NCBI GenBank assembly: GCA_963669155.1
Contig: OZ022578.1
Coordinates: 8,865,230 to 8,929,229, forward strand
Direction of reading: 5' to 3'
Source: Arbacia lixula
Taxonomy: Eukaryota; Echinodermata; Echinoidea; Arbacioida; Arbaciidae
DNA: 64,000 bases
The notes beneath the pieces were generated by a model, which did no database searches, had not been told where the DNA came from, and saw only the letters and a program-made list of their open reading frames with translations. Position 1 is the first letter of the stretch; every line of letters starts with the position of its first letter. The position numbers and the translations under genes were made by a program. Shown piece by piece: positions 12,701 to 21,488 of the stretch.

Positions 12701-15700
12701 TTGTGTGTCATGCTGAGCTGGACAAAATATACCACGGTTTACAACTGCCGCTCCTTCCCTTTCTTCCCTTTCCCTTTCCCTCTGCCAATTCCTTTGAACT
12801 GGAGTGTACATGTAAACAATCAGGAATACAAATACAAATTAATTGCTGGGCTTCTTGTCAATCCTGATATCATGAATCAAGCACACTAAACCATGCTGTA
12901 CATGTATATCTGAAAATATACAAGTTTCACAAGGTGTGTCTTCATTTGCCTGATTAGATGAAATAGCGAACTATTTTGCTGATCTGGGGAACTACATGTA
13001 GCCTGATGTTACAATCGCGTCTTCATTAGCTCGAAACTCGGGATAGGTAAGCCCGAAACTCGAGACGAATAAATTATCCCGATGTTCGCACATACCAGCA
13101 GTGTGCGATGGAGATGGCCGCAACCACATGGCTTCGGTTGTGAGCATTCACGCCCGTGTAAAAATCTATTACGTAAACAATGCCTTGTGCGCGCTGATGC
13201 ATGCCGGGATCGAGAAATTTTCATGCTAAAGAAAACGCTCTGGGCTAGCTTCAGCTAGTTCACAAACTAGCTCGTGCTAGCTTCATTTAGCCCAAGATTT
13301 CTTGGGAAATTTTCTTGACCAAATAGCTAGCTATATGAAGATGCAATAAGCTAGCTATATCGTGATCTGGCTAGCTAACCCGATCAGAACAAGCTTGCTA
13401 TTTCGTCCACATCGGGCTAATGAAGACACCCCTACAGAGGTACAGGTGTATATTGTTATCTACAGCGGCTCCTTTTAGTATTTGGGGGGGGGGGGGGGCT
13501 GAATGGCCACAGGCCTGTACATGTCACTGATAACAGTGTGTGACACTTGAGAGAAGGGGAGAAACTCATCAAAACAAAGGACACGCTGTCACAGAAGTCT
13601 CAGTAGCCCCGTTCATATACCATATACCGCTATTATTACCGATGCACATCGGTAAGCAAGTTTCCAGCGAGCCGCAAAAGCACTGTTCATATACACCCCC
13701 AAAAGTCGTAATGTTGCGGTGTTTTGGACAGCTGGAGTCTGTCCAAACTAATGATGACGTGTTCCGCTCAGCCATACATGTACGAGCGGTAGGATTAGCG
13801 ACCCACATGCCAGAGCGCGATGCAAAAGGCGCAACATTTACGCCTATTTTGCGGACGCAGTTTATAAGATTCACTTACCGCAATATTGCGGTATTATTAC
13901 TAGGTCTCGATCCGCGAAAAAGCCGCAAAATAAGCGCAAAAAAGGAGGAAGCAAATACCGCATTATTTGAGCGATTCCCGTTCATACACGCAGCTATCGT
14001 TAATGCATCGGCAAAATTGCCGCAAATGTTGCGGCTTTTTCGTGGATAGGCGGTGTATATGAACGGGGTTTATGATTCACACGCACAGTGCATTGCCATC
14101 CCACTACCATCCCTTCTGTAGCCTAGCGTCAAGACTGTCCAGTTTGGCCTTTTCCTTTCCCACCCACGCAATGCCACATTCACAACTATTCAAGTCTAGA
14201 TACAAGGTAATGACCATTTAACCTCTGAACATCTCTTCTAATAAAACCTGTTCACACCACCTACTGTACAAACTTCTGTAAAATAAGCGCAACATTTGCA
14301 GCCATTTTGCCATTGCATAACTGATTGCTGTGTATATAAACGGGAATCACTCAAATAATGCGGTCTTTGCTAGTCTGCAAGCCAAGTTTCATTATTTCAC
14401 ATGTTCATATGTATGATAGTTATCATAATAAGCCAGTGGAGGCTAATACTGAATTGAATTAAATATAATTGAATACATTAGAAAAAAGTAGCGCACAGTG
14501 TAGAGCCTAGGCTAGTGCTACATCAGATCAATACCACTGCCTTGCACCCTCCCATACAAACAGCAGAGGACAAAGGGGCGTGCAGGGTGATCAACACACA
14601 ACACAGATGTTACACCTGGAGACAATTCAATTACCACGCACAAATAAAAGAACACAAAGTTATCATCTAAATATCTGTACTTATAACTGTACATGTATAC
14701 ATGTGGGCCTATAACACATTTGCAGTACAGTCACATACCTACAGGTACACTCTCCATGCATTACAGTGCGCTTTGTAGTACAATACAATACATACCAAAC
14801 AACACATTTATCATCAGCCACATACATGTGTCCACAATCCTTAAAAATTATTGGTACAGTAGTTCAGTATACAGTCTGAACATCATGCCATAATATGGAT
14901 AAGAATTCCAAGCAGCACTTTCTAACATTTTAAAAAACATATTTTGTGATTTTTTAACTGGAATTTTAATATGGCCAACTGTCAGTGTACAAAAGACAAG
15001 ATTTATGAAAATGTGAACACAGTACATACAGTCTATACATATTAACATGATAAGAATGAAAAGTTATCAATGCATCTTCCAACAGCACCCCAGTATTGCA
15101 ACGGGTACCATGAAATATAACGTAGTAAATCATGGAGTTGCCCATTTCAAAGAAACATCACGTGCATGAACCTGTATCAGATGTATCATACTGCTGGCAA
15201 GAGCTACAAAAATGGGAAAATCTGCAATATAATGATTAGCTATCATCCTGTAAATTGCATCCTGTTCACTGGAAAGGTCACACCTTCAAACAGAACGTAA
15301 ACACAGGTACATGTAGGAAGTATGACATGGCAAAGTATCCCATTTAAAGGGCTACTAAATTAGAAAAATAAGTTCCCACCAATCTATGTAAAATTATCCA
15401 CTAAAAACGAATTTCACATTCGTTTGCCGCAATAAAGTCTCATTTTGACGAAAATTTGAAAAAACGCACGCCTCCAGTCACGTATGAGAAGTCAAAATTC
15501 CATAGATTGTACGGAAGTCAACAATAGACCATTTTCGTAATGTATTCACAAGTTTTCCCCACACTGCGTAGTAACGCGTTATTGCATTCACTTGTATCTT
15601 GTCATTTAGATTCAATGGATGGGATGCACTTTGAATCTATTAGTTGTTGCTACTTAGACAAACCTCGGACAAGCTTTGGGGTTCCCATTGATGACGTATT

Positions 15701-17212
15701 GTTTGAATGGCGTGAATAAACCATTTTTTTTACGCCGTTGGCATTGATGGCATTTTGACTTCTCACACGTCACTGGAGGCGTGCGGATGAGTGGGAACTT
15801 ATTTTTCTAATTTAGTCACCCTTTAAAGTCAGGGTTGCCCTAAAAATGTGTTTGTAAAAAATATGGAAAATGGAAGAAAATTACTTTACGCACTTCCCTC
15901 ACAATATCAGAACTGAAAACTGACTTTGAGCAGAATCATATTAATGGCTAGATTTTGAGTACCGGTAGGTTTCACAAAACCCGTCCAAAGCCTATGATGG
16001 TCCACCCTAAAATTAAGTTGGTTTCATAACAGCAGAAACATGAAAGAATATATTAGTGAAGGTTTGATTAAATTCCATCAAAGGATAAGCAATTTATGAC
16101 ACATGTAGTTTTAAAGTTTTGATTTTGTGACGTCACATGCGAGGTGCTCTCCCATACATGTACACTACAGCTCAAAGGAATTGGCATAGGGAACGGGAAA
16201 GGGAAGAAAGGGAAGGACCTGCAGTTTTAAACAGCTGTATTTTTGTCCAGTTCGGCATGAAATATGATGCTTTTCAGGCTAAAGCATTGTGTTTCACGCT
16301 GAGCTGGACAAAATATACCGCGGATTACAACTGCTGGTCCTTCCCTTTCTTCCCTTTCCCTTTCTCTATGCTAATTCCATTGAGCTGTTGTCTACATGTC
16401 TGCTGTGTATTTTTTTTTTAAATATCCATTTTCTGAATAGGATATTCTGTAATATGCATCATTTCATCGATTGAATTTGATAATATCATTAGAAACAGGT
16501 TTTTACACACAGTATACCTCTATGAAAAACAAATTATTCCTTCACTAAGAAGGTGGTTCGTGAACCACGAGTCTCGCCTGATTACGCAATCGGTAAACAG
16601 CGCTTTTTTTCAAATATTTTTTTCAAACCTTTTGACCCCTAGATGACCTTTGACCCTATCAGCCTCATGAAGACACATGTGGTATTATCCAAGGATCATT
16701 TATACCACGTGTGATCATAATTGGTGCAGAAATAAAGAAATGAGAGCAAGTCAAACGAAAACTTTAAGAAAAATGATGCAAATGGCCTTATGTCATTTGA
16801 CCTTTTGACCCCTAGATGACCTTTGACCCCATCATTCTCATTAAGACACATGTGGTATTACCCAAGGATCATTTGTACCAAGTTTGATCACAATTGATGC
16901 AGAAATAAAGAAATGAGAGCAAGTTCAAGAAAAACTAACATCTTTGTAACAGACCAACAGACTAACCGGAACAGTGATCACTAGGTCTCTGCCGAACTTT
17001 GTTCAGGCGAGACAAAAATAGAAAAAGAGCAATTTATGGAATCATCACACAACATACATGTATGACAGCACCTTTAACATGACATCACAAAATTGAAATT
17101 TCAAAAGATCATAAATCTCTCATCCCATGACGGATTTTTGTTTGCAACTTGGGATGATAACATTGGCAATGAAGATCACACTAGTCTACAGCTTACCTTC
17201 CTCCTTGCCCAT
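590..17212 (-). CDS. ATP8B-like: Class-1 P4-ATPase phospholipid flippase, ATP8B-like; N-terminal 164 residues, partial
   Basis: P4-ATPases move phospholipids from the outer to the cytoplasmic leaflet of plasma, Golgi and endosomal membranes, usually with a CDC50/TMEM30 subunit. Six minus-strand exons (17212-17197, 12169-12111, 3366-3253, 2259-2161, 1261-1200, 733-590) join without a frame break. The product starts [15 protein letters not shown], then has the family block [18 protein letters not shown] (about residues 29-46), TM1 ending in IPAISSL, TM2 ([18 protein letters not shown]) and the actuator-domain start ([35 protein letters not shown]). The window ends just before the ET of the DGET motif. 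ERILKAND and KTSKYN fit ATP8B better than ATP8A. Family members run to roughly 1,100-1,250 residues, so most of the gene lies off the left edge. Introns are large and repeat-rich. The exact ATP8B paralogue is uncertain. Confidence 0.93.
1200..1261 (-). CDS. ATP8B-like: P4-ATPase exon: [20 protein letters not shown]
   Basis: A 62-nt exon with acceptor tttttacag and donor GGAGA|gtaagt. [11 protein letters not shown] corresponds to the RHKSDxQVNNR stretch of ATP8B proteins, at the start of the actuator domain. It ends in phase 2 (GA), completed as Glu by the first base of the next exon. Confidence 0.94.
2161..2259 (-). CDS. ATP8B-like: P4-ATPase exon: VIPAISSL...AIKDAVDDI (TM2)
   Basis: A 99-nt, 33-codon exon (phase 0/0) with acceptor gtttctag and donor ATT|gtaagt. 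It encodes the IPxISSL end of TM1, the luminal loop and TM2. TM2 runs into the AIKDAVDD stretch typical of flippases. Confidence 0.96.
2327..2510. repeat. Degenerate tandem duplication, period about 95 bp
   Basis: Two adjacent diverged copies share the strings TTGC(T/C)AT(C/T)AAAATCAG and GTAAAAGCAGATT(A/G)GTGCAAG, starting near 2331 and 2426. They lie in the intron between the TM1 and TM2 exons. No function is apparent. Confidence 0.6.
3001..3233. repeat. Tandem duplication, 116-bp period, with inner CCTGACCACGCCCCCTCG repeats
   Basis: The segment starting ACATTTATAGTATGTGCAAT at 3001 recurs almost unchanged at 3117. Each copy ends in several short repeats of CCTGACCACGCCCCCTC. It ends about 20 bp from the splice donor of the TM1 exon. 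The copies are nearly identical, so the duplication is recent. Confidence 0.85.
3253..3366 (-). CDS. ATP8B-like: P4-ATPase exon: [10 protein letters not shown]...FICLLILQ (TM1)
   Basis: A 114-nt, 38-codon exon (phase 0/0) with acceptor ttctgcag and donor CAG|gtaagc. It carries [17 protein letters not shown], highly conserved in P4-ATPases, and most of the first membrane helix. Confidence 0.97.
4375..4735. repeat. Dispersed duplicated unit, copy 1 (uninterrupted)
   Basis: This runs from TTTTCTCATCACAAGGCAAA through GGGTCCTGAATGTACAT and ACAGATGAGCTCA to TATTGTTTTTCAC. The same order of blocks recurs at 7860-8815, where a Tc1-like MITE interrupts it. This copy shows the empty site. The family is unknown. 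Confidence 0.75.
5191..5271. repeat. 104-bp tandem unit, first and outlying copy
   Basis: GCTGAACATGCACATGTGTG through GAGTGCATTTCTA matches the two adjacent copies at 6657-6866. The AGGTCA-repeat element lies between this copy and the other two, which suggests insertion into, or expansion around, a pre-existing repeat. Confidence 0.8.
5272..6656. mobile_element. Non-autonomous element with tandem AGGTCA-rich core and hairpin ends
   Basis: The left end has a small hairpin (GACTGCCACGCAGTC) then ATGCCTCCGCC. The right end has the inverted match GGCGGAGGCAT inside a hairpin, preceded by a (GGAC)n run at 6575-6614. Between them are seven diverged units of about 145-180 bp, each built around TGACCTTTGACCT. 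That string is the reverse of the direct-repeat-1 nuclear receptor site AGGTCAAAGGTCA. Perfect DR1 sites start at 5450, 5630, 5947, 6119, 6280 and 6440; those at 5947 and 6119 extend to three half-sites. There is no coding potential. It is repeat-like and probably multicopy. The transposition class is unclear. Confidence 0.75.
6657..6866. repeat. Two tandem 104-bp units
   Basis: AAAAATAACTACAGCTGAAC... to ...GAGTGCATTTCT occurs twice head to tail and is virtually identical (6657-6762 and 6763-6866). A third, slightly shorter copy is at 5191. Confidence 0.9.
7860..8815. repeat. Dispersed duplicated unit, copy 2, split by a Tc1-like MITE
   Basis: Left part 7860-8048 and right part 8683-8815 match 4375-4735 in order. 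The 8049-8682 element sits in the middle. Shared anchors are GGGTCCTGAATGTACAT, ACAGATGAGCTCA, GAGTTTTGAT and TATTGTTTTTCAC. Confidence 0.75.
8049..8682. mobile_element. Tc1/mariner-type non-autonomous element with long TIRs
   Basis: The ends are CAGTTGAGGCAAAAGGTTTA and, inverted, CAGTTGAGGCCAGAAGTTTA. These closely resemble Tc1-family terminal repeats. The inverted arms are imperfect and extend about 130 bp (for example ATTTACT(A/G)TATCTT and GAATTTG(G/A)TATCAAA occur in both). The left flank ends in TA, the expected target duplication; the right flank reads TG. No transposase frame is present. The empty site is visible in the copy at 4375-4735. Confidence 0.88.
9430..10045. mobile_element. 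Fold-back element with about 200-bp or longer inverted arms
   Basis: The left arm (about 9438-9650) reads ...TTGAAAAATAATTATAAATC...AAGCTGAAATTGACACATCA. It returns inverted in the right arm (about 9830-10030) as AAGCTGAAATTAACACATCA and TTGAAAAATAATTAAAAATC. The central part is also roughly self-complementary (CCAACCCC against GGGGTTAC). The whole 0.6 kb could fold into one long imperfect hairpin. There is no coding potential and the ends are approximate. Confidence 0.75.
10965..11175. mobile_element. Short MITE-like repeat (CGTAATGTATTCAC family), copy 1
   Basis: CCATTTTTCGTAATGTATTC, TATTGCATTCACCTG, TTAGATTCATCGGTGGAATG and the block around TTGGGGTTTTCATTAGTAAC align with 15525-15730, 42226-42443 and, inverted, 56820-57035. 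This copy is the most diverged. Confidence 0.65.
11500..11705. repeat. G-run cluster (several tracts of 9-20 G, then a C tract)
   Basis: Long G tracts near 11551, 11616 and 11667 are separated by a repeated phrase (ACAGGA(C)CGAAAA(C/T)AGTG), then ACATG and a C tract that can pair with the G tracts. The low complexity creates proline- and glycine-rich frames on the minus strand that are not genes. G-quadruplex formation is possible. Tract lengths may be unreliable. Confidence 0.75.
11716..12054. mobile_element. MITE with CCATTTCGTAATT terminal inverted repeats, copy 1
   Basis: It starts AGACCATTTCGTAATTACA and ends GCAATTACGAAATGGCTT, giving inverted repeats of about 14 bp. The interior (CGGACAATGCACTGAATAAA, ACAGTGTGCCC, TGGAATGTTCTTTCACTA, CTCATGCGCA) aligns with 49401-49702. 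It lies about 60 bp downstream, in the transcription sense, of the KERILKAND exon. Confidence 0.8.
12111..12169 (-). CDS. ATP8B-like: P4-ATPase exon: [19 protein letters not shown]
   Basis: A 59-nt exon between acceptor tttacag and donor GCG|gtaagt. It encodes the conserved ATP8B N-terminal tail just before the KTSKYN block. It enters in phase 1 and leaves in phase 0, matching its neighbours. Confidence 0.92.
12607..12808. mobile_element. Palindromic CACTACAGCTC MITE, copy 1
   Basis: The family consensus begins TACACTACAGCTCAAAGGAA, continues TTGGCATAGGGAAAGGG, and ends with the inverted sequence, giving a TA-flanked element of about 200-235 bp. The centre (GTCCAGTTCAGCATGAAA ... TTTCATGCTGAACTGGAC) is a second, tight hairpin. 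In this copy the left arm is shortened. Confidence 0.88.
12932..13433. mobile_element. 0.5-kb MITE with AGGTGCGTCTTCATTAGCC ends, copy A
   Basis: It starts AGGTGTGTCTTCATTTGCC and ends GGGCTAATGAAGACACCCCT, inverted. Inside are short palindromes rich in CTAGCTAG and a GAAACTCGGGAT...ATCCCGA hairpin. The body aligns along its length with 22665-23150 in the same orientation, for example CCAAGATTTCTTGGGAAATT. There is no coding frame. Confidence 0.85.
13605..14070. mobile_element. MITE with CCCCGTTCATATAC inverted ends
   Basis: CCCCGTTCATATAC at 13607-13620 returns inverted at 14055-14068. Related internal strings (CTGTTCATATACACC, CCCGTTCATACACG, several CGGTATTATT and TTGCGG words) show short internal repetition. 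A 169-residue plus-strand frame covers the element but has no recognisable motif and is probably fortuitous. Confidence 0.7.
14281..14378. repeat. Inverted fragment related to the 13605-14070 MITE
   Basis: AAACGGGAATCACTCAAATA ATGCGG, read in reverse, matches 13950-13992 (CCGCATTATTTGAGCGATTC CCGTT). It is either a decayed second copy or an arm left from a larger fold-back. Confidence 0.55.
15348..15822. mobile_element. TTAA-flanked MITE with AGGG(C/T)(T/G)ACTAAATTAG ends, copy 1
   Basis: A perfect TTAA lies on both sides (15344-15347 and 15823-15826). The terminal inverted repeats AGGGCTACTAAATTAGAAAA and AGGGTGACTAAATTAGAAAA continue as longer imperfect arms through GCACGCCTCCAGT(C/G)ACGT. 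The right arm lacks roughly 85 bp present in the left. A TTAA target fits piggyBac- or Kolobok-type cut-and-paste elements. The core (15525-15730) is the CGTAATGTATTCAC repeat found alone elsewhere. Confidence 0.87.
16161..16394. mobile_element. Palindromic CACTACAGCTC MITE, copy 2
   Basis: Starts TACACTACAGCTCAAAGGAA and ends with a diverged inverted arm (TTGAGCTGTTGTCTA). The central hairpin (CAGTTCGGCATGAAA...TTTCACGCTGAGCTGG) is imperfect. Confidence 0.88.
16575..17015. mobile_element. Element with TGACCTTTGACCC tandem units and GTCTCGCCTGA inverted ends
   Basis: GTCTCGCCTGA near the left end returns inverted as TCAGGCGAGAC at the right end. Two internal units repeat with a 173-bp period: TTTGACCCCTAGATGACC, AAGACACATGTGGTATTA, CCAAGGATCATTT, AAAGAAATGAGAGCAAG. 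Each unit holds a DR1-like site (TGACCTTTGACCC at 16644 and 16817). Organisation matches the larger element at 5272, but the ends differ. Confidence 0.75.
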
Positions 17213-17269
17213 GACTGTGCCTCAGGAATTCCTCTTATATCAGCTCATCCAAACAAACTGCCCATTGAC
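17197..17269 (-). CDS. ATP8B-like: P4-ATPase exon with start codon (end of 5' UTR plus MGKEE)
   Basis: Acceptor catgcag and donor GAAG|gtaagc bound a 73-nt exon. The ATG is at 17212-17210. An in-frame TGA lies 12 nt upstream of it, which supports this start. The exon ends in phase 1 and its final G joins AA of the next exon to give a Glu codon, so the frame runs straight into KERILKAND. Bases 17213-17269 are 5' UTR. Confidence 0.85.
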
Positions 17270-17366
17270 CTGCATGACACACAAGTAGAGAAAGGATGAG
17301 ATGAGTGATAATGGAAGATGACCATGTACTGCACCATGGGCTTCTAAGGGATCATCTCAGTCAATG

Positions 17367-17599
17367 TACACTACAGCTCAAAGGAATTGGTATAGGGAAA
17401 GGGATAGAGAAGAAAGGGAAGAGCCGCAGTTTTAAACCACCGTATATTTTGTCTAGTTCAGCATGAAACATGATGCTTTAGCCTAAAAAGCATCATGTTT
17501 CATGCTGAACTGGACAACATATACTGCGCTTTAAAACAGCGAGTCCTTCCCTTTCTTCCGTTCCCTTTCCCTATGCCAATTCCTTTGAGCTGTAGTGTA
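17367..17599. mobile_element. Palindromic CACTACAGCTC MITE, copy 3
   Basis: Both ends are complete (TACACTACAGCTCAAAGG and its inverse CCTTTGAGCTGTAGTGTA). The central arms GTTCAGCATGAAACATGATG and inverse pair almost perfectly around an 8-nt loop. Arms of about 115 bp allow the whole element to fold. It lies about 100 bp upstream of the start-codon exon. Confidence 0.92.
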
Positions 17600-19787
17600 C
17601 GGTCATTGAAATATTAATGTGCAGCGTAGAATCTGAGATGCTACTGTATACCTGCGTCATGCACAAACATGATTTAGAGAGTTTGTAGATTTTTTTCTTC
17701 CGTGATTGGCTGCTGGTTCATACAGTATGGTGCACTCAAGCATTCTGTACTTTGTACACAGTCTGTATACTGAAGTTATGTGTATTATGCATGGTCAGGT
17801 ACAGAGCTTTAGGGTAGGTAACATCATGTAGTGCAAAGTACAACAAAATGAAGCACACAGTACTAACTGAACTGCACTGGTACATAGCACAAATTAATGT
17901 GACCAGGCAACACTGAACACAGTATACAAAGAAAGAGGCTGACACAATGTAAAGTGTACATGTATGTTTGTGCCTTTCATCCATTTGTAAAGAACAATGT
18001 ACATGTACACATACATGGTACGTGCTCTGACAACTTCATTGTAACGTGTTTAACAAGTAAGGAGTGCTGCTGGAAATTACAAAGTCAACTACACTTACGT
18101 ACATGATCATGTACTACATGCACATGTCCACTGAACATGTGATTGTATTCTGTATGATGTGTGTATGTGTATAAAACACATTTTCATTGGACCAGAAATG
18201 CACTGTGCAGTAGCACAAACATACAAGTACAGGACAATGCACTCTGTTCTACAAAAGACTTGTACACTCAACAGCAATCAGGCAGGTACTATTTGTACAA
18301 TTCATTAATATCCCATGGGTCTAATTATTTTGATGCGCCAACAAGATTACTGTGTGCACCAAAACGGTATCAATCAATTCTGCACTAAAAATGCCCAAAA
18401 TAATCAGAGCAAATTGAAATGCATGGTACGCCAATGATTGTCATCGCTACGCTCTGGGTGGGTCTATTTCCACAGGCTGTCACGATCGAGAATCATTTCC
18501 ATCACCCACGCATGTTTACATGTATGGCATAGCCTAGGGTCAAGACTGAGCCTGCTTTTTATTTCTTCTACAGCCTGTACATGTACTACAGCGGTCAAAA
18601 GTAAACTACATGTAAGCCTGGACATGAAGACTACAAGTGTAGCTAGCCGACACGCTCCTTCTCGGCCCGGAGGAAAGCAGGAAGAAGAAAGGATGATTTG
18701 TCTACTCTACTGGTACATGTACAGGGTGTGTCCAGATTTCCAGAGCTTAGTCACACATGATGATGTTTTATTCACTAACTCCCAAAGTTTCCATCTCCCA
18801 GATATACAGTGTACATGTATCACGGAGATGGAAAATTTGGTAATCAGTAAATACAGTGTACAAGTATCATCACTGTATTTTGAGATGATCTTTCTGGTAA
18901 TGCATACTACACTAACATGGGTGTTTCATGCAATCTACAGTCTACATAGAAGTTCATAATGTAGGCTAAATGAACATTTTACATGTACATGTATGTATGT
19001 AGCTGTCATGTCCAACATGCTGCAAAGGTTGGGCTTGATGTAATATCAAATTCCCTCCCATTCATTTTACCATCTCAAGTACTGTGAAAGAGGGAAACTT
19101 GTCTCCTGTATGTCCAGACTTACATGTAGTTTTTTCTTGCACTGCTCACATTGCAGTCATACATGTCAGGCAGATGAAAAATTTGGTAATCAACTTATCA
19201 TGTTAATAAACAGCTGACTAAAAACATTTTGGAATTGATCAAAAATCATACCTAATATATAACACAAATTTGGAGGGGAGAAGAGGTTTTTACAAAATAT
19301 ATCAAAAGGCACCTTTCATGAATTATTTAGAAAGAGTATTTTTCATGGAATTTCCTTTTTAGATTCATTTTCAAAATCATCAAAAGACATCATTTAAATA
19401 TGATGGTTAAAATGATTCTTAACTCCTGACCCTTGAAATAATTGGGGTGGACTTTCCCTTTACATGTATGAGGAATACAAGGGGCAACACATAAGTGAGC
19501 AATCAGAAAATCGGACCCGATTATCAATTTGATTGCCACTGTGCATGTTTCACTTTAGGCAATCATACAGTTTTGTACCAACACGTCCATGCATAATGTA
19601 AACAAGTATTGCTGGATTTGGTTACTGTTTATTGGTGTCCTTGACATACTTTAATCACTACTTGGGGCTAAGACTTGAGCTGCTTTGTATTCTGTATAAC
19701 ATTGGGTGCACTATACTGTGGTCTAGACATATGTGGTACACTATACATGTACATGTATGCATCTTGTAAAGTAAAACCAGCTCGTCA

Positions 19788-20051
19788 TTGTTTTTTTCCA
19801 TAATGCTAAAAGTAACAGATGTTAATATGACGTTTCATATCATCAGGCCAACTACAAACCACAACCCACAGCCTCCCGGATTTCCTGCAACTTGTAATGT
19901 ACATGCAGATCAAGGAAGTTCACTGGTACAAGTTTTCACCGAGCTTCGCACACGTCATAGCCTCGTAAAAATTAACGACATAGATTTTGTGAAGCACAAC
20001 GATTACAATAAATTAGCAGAGATATACATTCGACATGAACGTCGACAGTGA
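19788..20051 (+). CDS. Unrecognised 87-residue open frame in the P4-ATPase intron
   Basis: The last 40 or so residues (VFTELRTRHSLVKIND...) have a balanced, protein-like composition unlike the surrounding AT-rich frames, and the frame ends in a clean TGA. I recognise no family, no membrane segment and no splice context that would join it to a neighbour. It could be a remnant of an inserted coding sequence or chance. Confidence 0.15.
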   Translation: MFFSIMLKVTDVNMTFHIIRPTTNHNPQPPGFPATCNVHADQGSSLVQVFTELRTRHSLVKINDIDFVKHNDYNKLAEIYIRHERRQ

Positions 20052-20261
20052 AAACTAAAAAAATCAATTGCTTTCAAATGAAGCACAACATCAGAGGAAC
20101 AGAGCAAAGAAAAATTGAGGGAAATTTGACAGAAATACATGTACCATACTATGAATTATTATTATCATTTTTGTATTATTATCATTGGGAATTCATGATT
20201 CATGAGGATGTGATGTAATAGGCTCATGAAGTGATTAAAATCGGAATCTTTTTATTTACTG

Positions 20262-20474
20262 TACAACAACAGCTCAAAGGAATTGGCATAGGGAAAGGGA
20301 AGAAAGGAAAGGAGCCACAGTTTTAAACCGTGGTTCATTTTGTCCAGTTCAGCATGAAACATGATGCTTTAGCCTAAAAAGCATCATATTTCATGCTGAA
20401 CTGGACAAATATACTTAAACTGCGGCTCCTTCCCTTTCCCTTTCCCTATGCCAATTCCTTTGAGCTGTAGTGTA
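20262..20474. mobile_element. Palindromic CACTACAGCTC MITE, copy 4
   Basis: The left end is diverged (TACAACAACAGCTCAAAGG) and the right end typical. The central hairpin GTCCAGTTCAGCATGAAA / TTTCATGCTGAACTGGAC is perfect at its base. Confidence 0.9.
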
Positions 20475-20550
20475 TGCCCAGTGTGCATTCTAAAACTGCA
20501 GCTCCTTCCCTTTCCCTTTCCCTATGCCAATTCCTTTGAGCTGTAGTGTA
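20475..20550. repeat. 76-bp tandem duplication of the MITE copy 4 right arm
   Basis: CTGCAGCTCCTTCCCTTTCC to TTTGAGCTGTAGTGTA is repeated with the flank (T)(G/A)CCAGTGTGCA. This shows a local duplication of the element edge plus flanking bases after insertion. Confidence 0.85.
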
Positions 20551-21287
20551 TATCCAGTGTGCAACTACTACAGACAACTGAACTCGTCTGGATCTGTCTG
20601 CAAACTCAGGTTTGCTCTATATGAGCCTTTGCTGCCTTGTCTGAAGGACGTTGTTACTACTTGTATCCATACAGAACAGTAGACATGCATTTTGACTTCA
20701 TGAATATTCTGCTACATACATTGCACGTCCATCACACAATCAGGCATCATCGGGTGCCAAGTGAGGTAAACACTCAACTTGTGTCTGCAGAAACATGTAT
20801 TGTACTGTACATACACAGATAAAATGCTAGGATTGTACTTTGATTACTATCCCTTTGTAGCATTGTAAATGTTTGTGCATGTAAATCATCATCAAAGTAT
20901 ATTGAAACATTAAAAGTGTCTTCCTTTTCTTCTGATCTTTAAACAAGAAATCTGTAAACACTGTATGCATTGTTTTTATGAGTGAGAGTAATGGGGGAGA
21001 AGGGGGGGGGGTTACTATGCAGGGGCTCCTTTTATGTAATGTAGTACATTATTATACAAACATCCTTTCAGGAATTACATGTACCGGTACTGTACATACA
21101 TGTATGCATAAGAGACAATCTTTTGTATCAACTGCTCACTGACTGACAAGAGCTTTAGCCAGCAAAGGGAGCAAAAACATTCCACCACAGAAATCATGTC
21201 TCTACAAAGCCCAACTGGATGCAGCGCACCTACATGTACAACATACATTTGAAACTGTACATCATGCTTACACTACATGTATGTATG

Positions 21288-21488
21288 TACACTCCAGCTC
21301 AAAGTAATTGGCATAGGGAAAGGGAAAGGGAAGAAGGGGAAGGAGCCGCAGTTTTAAACCGCAGTATATTTTGCCCAGTTCAGCATGAAACATGATGCTT
21401 TTTAGGCTAAAGCATCATGTTTCATGCTGAACTGGACAAAATAAACCGGCTCCTTCCCTTTTATGCCAATCCTTTGAGCTGTAGTGCA
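21288..21488. mobile_element. Palindromic CACTACAGCTC MITE, copy 5
   Basis: Left end TACACTCCAGCTCAAAG; right end TTTGAGCTGTAGTGCA. The central hairpin CAGCATGAAACATGATGC and inverse is perfect for about 20 bp. The right arm has lost part of its pyrimidine tract. Confidence 0.88.

Noticed and set aside
13540-14049. 169-residue open frame over the CCCCGTTCATATAC MITE
   Set aside because: It coincides with a TIR-bounded repeat, uses its internal repeats, and has no transposase or other motif.
18438-18959. 173-residue plus-strand open frame in the flippase intron
   Set aside because: No family motif, biased Ser/Leu/His/Cys content typical of TACATGTA-rich DNA, and no splice or start context. 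Treated as chance.
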